NCBI GenBank assembly: GCA_903813345.2
Contig: CAIIXF020000001.1
Location: 61,209,885 to 61,273,884 of the forward strand
Direction: 5' to 3'
DNA length: 64,000 nucleotides
DNA from: Owenia fusiformis
Taxonomy: Eukaryota > Annelida > Polychaeta > Sabellida > Oweniidae
The position numbers were made by a program, and so were the translations under genes. The notes beneath the pieces were generated by a model. It was not told where the DNA came from and made no database searches. It saw only the letters and a list, made by a program, of their open reading frames with translations. Shown here piece by piece: positions 58,738 through 64,000 of the stretch. Each line of letters begins with the position of its first letter. Within the stretch, counting starts at the first letter, position 1.

Positions 58738-61700
58738 CTGCAAGTAGATAAAAAAACAGCATTATTATTAAAAGATACAAATGATGTCGTTGGATGTAAG
58801 AATAGTATAATAGCTGTCTATACAGACTTTGTGTTGTAACTGTAAAGAAACTTTTGGGCACTCTTCTTATCTCTAAATTTTAAATATAAAAAATAACATG
58901 TTCCCTAGAATGAGTTAGATCAGGTGGTTCCTTGGCAAATAATGATATATTTACGAGTCAGTCTGACACAAATTATATTCCTGACATTTGTGTCAAATAC
59001 GGACGCACTTAGTTACATGTTGAGGGAATTCGCACTGAAATCCGTATAATTACGGCAATCCATGGTCGGCCATTAGTATACGATTTCATTTACGTAACAC
59101 GTTGGAACACTCTACAAGCCATTAAATTGTTAATTATCAAGAAAAGTGTAGTACATTGTCAAGATAATTACTTATAATTAATTAATTTAAATCCCAATTA
59201 ATACATAGTTGACTAGAATCTAATTGAAAGCCCATGATAGTACATGACAATGGATACTGCACATCTACCATTGTCCCCGTTGTATTTCTAAATTCAGAAT
59301 CCGTTGTCTGATGATAGAAAATGGTGTATTGTGGCGATTCACGACCACATTTGATCTGAATTAATATTTTATATAATACATCATCAAAACAGCATAATAT
59401 TTGCACAGAATTAGCGCCGACAAGGTCCCATGAAATGAGAACCAAGCGATTAAAGGGTCGATCGAAATCCGACGTCTTGGTTGTCAGGGGTTCGAGTGTG
59501 ATCTAGAAACGTTCGAGTCTTATCAGCTTAGAAGTTGGCAACGTACCCCGCTTTGACGTCCAATGAAATACTTGGTGTTTGACTAATATTAACACTAACG
59601 TGTAGTGAACAACGCCAACGAAAACAAATTATTGGCTAGTGTATATATAGGGGCGTCAGAAGGATTTGCCAGGGGAGGGAGACTTTTTAGTACGGATGGG
59701 ACGTGCGTGAAGCGAGCCGAACGCGATGCGTGCGACGCAATCTAAGGAGATCGGGGGTATGCCCCCAGAAAATGTTCAAATTTAGACCCTCTCTGGTGCA
59801 TTCTGAACATATCTCAGATATGAGAAATGAGATCTTCTACATGTATGCTTGATGTAGACTAGACACTGACAAAGAATCATTTCTGTCATTATTACACTTT
59901 CACTTAAAGGGATCCAACACCTTACAAAACTTCTTAACGGAGAGGAATAAGGGAAAATGCTTGCCGGATTCTGAATCTGTGTATTTTTTAATGATTTTTC
60001 ACCGTCTTAGAATTTCATTTTTTTTCCTTTGAAAAAATGAGATTTGCATTGTTTTCCAATTAGACAAATGAGTAAACATGAATAGCTCGAAATCTAACGG
60101 TGAGATTTTGTTTTAAAAAATCATGGTTATCAAGGCTAAATATAGCTATACAATAAACATAAAAAAGCAATGCTTAGACTCTTCATATTCACACAAAAAA
60201 ATTAATTAGTAAATGAGGTTTGATATTTGTGAGAATAAGTTGTACGAGTCACAATGCTCTACAAACACCAGACTACAGGGTGGATTAGGATCAATGACAC
60301 ACATAAAAATTAATTTAAAAATATTTCATGATAATTATCTCAAACAAAAGCAGTTAGCGAAGGATACATTTCATTACACTCAATAAAAAGTTATCACTTT
60401 TGACTATATATACATATCTCATGGGAATGTATTTCCATCTGCTCAAGATATCATATTTTAGCTTCGAAAATCACAGTCGTTGGATAATGCATTTGTCTCA
60501 GAATGATAGGCCACCCTGTAGCAATGTAGCTTTCACTTGAAGTGTACCCTTGAGAATAATGAACTTACTAAATCAAATTGGTCTTGCTTTTGTGGTGTAT
60601 GTGGCTTTTTAGCAAATCTGCCACGCTCATTTCTTTCCAGAACCATCTTGTTCACATGTAACACTAGGCTATACGCGCATGTATAGACAGATGACATAGA
60701 TATACATATAAATTATATATTGCACCTGTATTTACTTACATGGGAATATTCCCTTTGGAAAAATGCAAATGCATGAACATATATTTTCATCTTATATATG
60801 ACTTCAAGCTAACATATTATTTCATATTTATATTTTCATAGTTAGTCTAACATAAATAATAGATCCATGAGAACAATATTCTTTGTTTTCTTAAAAATTG
60901 ATGGGTTTACTGTGAATTCAATAAATTACAATTTGCAATGGGTAAGTATAATGTATGACCTTAGTTGCAAAGTACTGTTTATATATGCAGCTCAATAGCA
61001 TAAAATATGTTGAATGAAGCATATGGTATGGATTAGTCGTGTGACACACAAACTGACCAATATATGAGGGTATTAGCTACTTTTCACAGAAACCAAAGGA
61101 GGACAGTGCTTTTATTTCAACTGGGAGCTTACCTCCACACGACTGATCATGTGACCATGGTGTTGGGTCCCTTTAAATAAACTCTACAACTTTCAATTCT
61201 AGGCTCGGTTTCAAATCTTAAAAAATCTGGGAAAGGGTTACCCCCAACGCCCTCCCCCTTCCGACGCCAATGTTTATACTGTAAGTATCCGAGAAAATTC
61301 GCAGGAGCAAGAAGACACGTTACAAATCGAGTATGATACTCTGAGAAAGAAATAACTACGTGTTTGATGTCTTTACACTGCGTTCGGAGAGTGATTGAAC
61401 GTATATTATATGCGATTGCAATAAAAGATGTCATAGCGTTCACGTTCTCAAGGTTAAAGAGTTGCGTCAACGTTACCTCAAGGTAAACACTGAAACAACA
61501 AGCTTTATTAGTGTATTACAAAATTAGACACATTTTTCACAGCAACAGAAGATTGAGATAATTCTTACAAGTTGCAAGATCTGAATGCAATAACAGATGT
61601 TATGTTGATTAAATGTGTGGCTACTGGGCACAGTTCATTTTGATTAACCAGACTCGAGACCCACTCTTTTTTATGCCGCTAAAACGATCAGCTAAAACGA

Positions 61701-62025
61701 TATAACTCCGTGTAGCGTAGTTCCTGATATGATTATGATACATATCAACCATTCCCAATTTAGTTGACTCTTCATTATCTCTAATATAGTATTACTTTTA
61801 CCACGTGTGCACAATGGTTGTTTTAACAATCTTTTCAATGCTGCACGAGGGTGGCGCAGAAATCTCGGGTGACAATAATAATTTGAAATGGTGGTTTTGT
61901 CTTTTCATAAAGACAGGTTATAGTTCAACATGTCACTAAGAATAACTGCATTATGTCCGTGAAACGTCGAGCCTTAAAATATCCGGTGAATATTTGTAAA
62001 TACGAAATACGAATATATAGAGGAT
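58738..62025. other. Upstream of the FN3 gene; non-coding with transposon fragments
   Basis: The 5' UTR exon and promoter of the FN3 gene should lie here but were not located. The GCGTGAAGCGAGCCGAACGC .. ATGCCCCCAGAAAA fragment at 59650-59830 belongs to the family at 42190. A similar CG-rich remnant (CCCAACGCCCTCCCCCTTCC) lies near 61240. Otherwise unrecognised. Confidence 0.45.
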
Positions 62026-62159
62026 ATCCTATGATTTATGAGTGATATGATTTTTATCCACGAATGGATATGATATCTGCACGAGCGAGCGTAGCGAGAG
62101 AGTGCAGATATCAATATCCATGAGTGGATTAAAATCATATCACGAGTAAATCATAGGAT
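62026..62159. repeat. 134-bp palindrome with GAGCGAGCGTAGCGAGAG loop
   Basis: Left arm ATCCTATGATTTATGAGTGA.. and right arm ..TATCACGAGTAAATCATAGGAT pair over ~56 bp with few mismatches. The loop GAGCGAGCGTAGCGAGAGAG is framed by CTGCAC and GTGCAG. Same design and size as 11120-11253, with different arm sequence. A further palindrome CATACGACGTCGTATG lies at ~62297. Confidence 0.9.
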
Positions 62160-64000
62160 GTTCTTTTTATTCCATAGTTAAAGTCATCATCAGAATCGTC
62201 GTAAATTAAGTTATTTAATTCGAATTTCCAAGATCCGGCGATGTTGACACTTAGTCTCGTTTTGAGTCTGAAGTAGCAAAAATCCATAAACCATCGCATA
62301 CGACGTCGTATGTCATGGCTAAAAAACCGTATGTTATGGTTAAGTGAAAATTTGTCAAAAATATCATATTTTACCACTGATTACAAAAATACCGTTTTTA
62401 TTTTCACATGTTATCCTATGAATATCATGCTAACTATGAAATAAATATATATATCCACAAACTGCCACAATATAGAATGTTATTTTTATGATATCCATAT
62501 TGAACTACTATCATTTTTGGTCTAAAGTTAATGGAGTCAAGCTAATACTGATAAATCGGAGTCATAACATCATTTCACTTTCCAATCATTTGAGAAACGC
62601 TATACGTGTAAAGCAACTATCTCAGAGATTGATAATTAATCTTATAGAACGTTTTTTGGAAAGGGTACATAATACTTTTTACATGAACGAACATCCAAAA
62701 CGAAAGAAATAGATTTTATAAGAGCAAAATGATTTCGAATGAATGTATTTTAAAATCCTTCAGTATTTCTGGCGAAGATGCAATCATAATATTTAGTTAC
62801 CATAAATAACGATGTCTTAAAATTACGGTGTTTGTAAAGTATAGATATGAATGTACGAGTACCTATCTGTTTTTCATTACAAACTCATAAATTAGATTAC
62901 TTATTTGGAATGAGTTGAACAGTGTAAATATATTTTAAGAAAAATAAGGCGCTCCCCAAATCATATGTAGATCGCTATTTATGATGAATCTTAAGATATC
63001 TGCGTCATTAACTTTATTTATCATTCTCGAGTTATTTTAACAGAAAGTTAACATAAAGACTCTTACATTTCATTCTAAATATAGTAGTTTGGTTGTGATT
63101 GTATGTTTAAATGACAAGATTAGGCATTGAGCAGTCATTTTATCTAACCATATACGTCATCAACGTATGGACACAAGGACGAGCTATCGCGTTTATTATT
63201 GATAGAAGCAAAGTATAATTTTATTAAACTGATAATTTATAGTCATTTGAAGAGAGTAGTGAAAGTTCAATTGCTACCGAATTTATAATGCTACCTTTAA
63301 CATAACACATATGTACTCGAACAAACATTTCAAGTACCTTAAAACATAACATACAATTCCCATGCAAGGAGTACATTTAGGTTCTACAAATAAGACCTTT
63401 CCCCACAACTCTTCCATAGAAATTATGACTACAACTAACCCAACCGTGCATGAACTATATAAAGTTTACATGCCTTCAAATGTTAATGTTTTTGGAAATG
63501 GGAAAAACATATATTTAATTCATATATATCTATCTAGTTCTGTTAAACAGAAACGTTATGAATGTCGAGATGCCTTATTCCACTACATAGTCTTGCATAC
63601 AATCCAGTAAAACAATTGGCATTTAGTCCATATGCTCCTTACTGAACTGCCTTATAAAATAGCTCACTTCTGAGTAATCTTCCAGGATTGTATACAGGAT
63701 TAAACATCAGTTTATTAAATGAAACCGTCTGATGAGGAGTTCCTGAAGTAGCTACTAAAATGTTTTATCTAACATATTGCCTTCTTAAAGCCAGGTAGGC
63801 TTATATCGAGAATGAAATATTGGGACAAACATATGTTCAAAGCAAATGTTTCTCCTCGTCAATTTCCAAATTCCAGAGGGAAAGTTGAGAGGTGTTTGGT
63901 AATATTGAAGCATTTAATCGACTATGAGTTGTGCGTTTGACATTTCAGTTCAGTTTATGAGGGAATGCTGAATATAGGAATTCCAAAAGGCATTCATAAA
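62160..64000. other. Right-end sequence, nothing recognised
   Basis: AT-rich, with no exon, tandem repeat or mobile element I can support. Short frames (62135-62377 minus, 62488-62712 plus, 63362-63610 plus) show no family likeness. Confidence 0.5.

Noticed and set aside
62135-62377. 80-codon minus-strand frame beside the 62-kb palindrome
   Set aside because: It starts inside the palindrome arm and shows no known domain; likely part of a non-coding hairpin element.

Overview
The window is metazoan nuclear DNA. It is AT-rich, has multi-exon genes with GT..AG introns, and is packed with minisatellites, MITE-like DNA transposons and hairpins. Protein families (CEP104, caspase-activated DNase, a claudin-like four-membrane-span protein, a secreted AbfB-like lectin) plus the repeat style suggest a non-vertebrate, perhaps a mollusc or another lophotrochozoan. 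The taxon is inference only. All exon models were built by hand from splice sites, reading phase and family resemblance.

Layout: (1) 1-17 kb, + strand: a secreted three-domain protein (beta-trefoil AbfB-like, a central beta domain, a Cys-rich galactose-binding-like domain). Its introns hold a 6.2-kb foldback-like element, arrays of ~140-165 bp repeats, a hAT-type MITE and several hairpins. (2) 19.3-20.5 kb, - strand: the N-terminal exons of CEP104; the rest of the gene is not visible. (3) 26-29.7 kb, + strand: DFFB/CAD, the apoptotic nuclease, with all catalytic residues kept. CEP104 and DFFB are divergent neighbours, as they are in human.

(4) 32.1-54.3 kb, + strand: a claudin-like locus of unusual design. 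Three different first exons (each with its own ATG, TM1 and the GLW..C..C loop) are followed by a single middle exon (TM2/TM3), then by three different last exons (TM4, tail, stop, each followed by an AATAAA). Every junction is phase 1, so nine proteins are possible on paper. I saw no second middle exon, so three ordinary tandem genes do not explain the order. This is the most interesting object in the window. The introns between first exons hold a 3.9-kb array of a ~25-bp unit, a ~90-bp array downstream of a textbook CRE/TATA/initiator promoter on the minus strand, and a ~28-bp array.

(5) 54.3-64 kb: mostly non-coding. It holds one minus-strand gene for a small type I membrane protein with a single FN3 domain (58.0-58.7 kb), and a long palindrome at 62.1 kb.

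I saw no tRNA, rRNA or CRISPR array.
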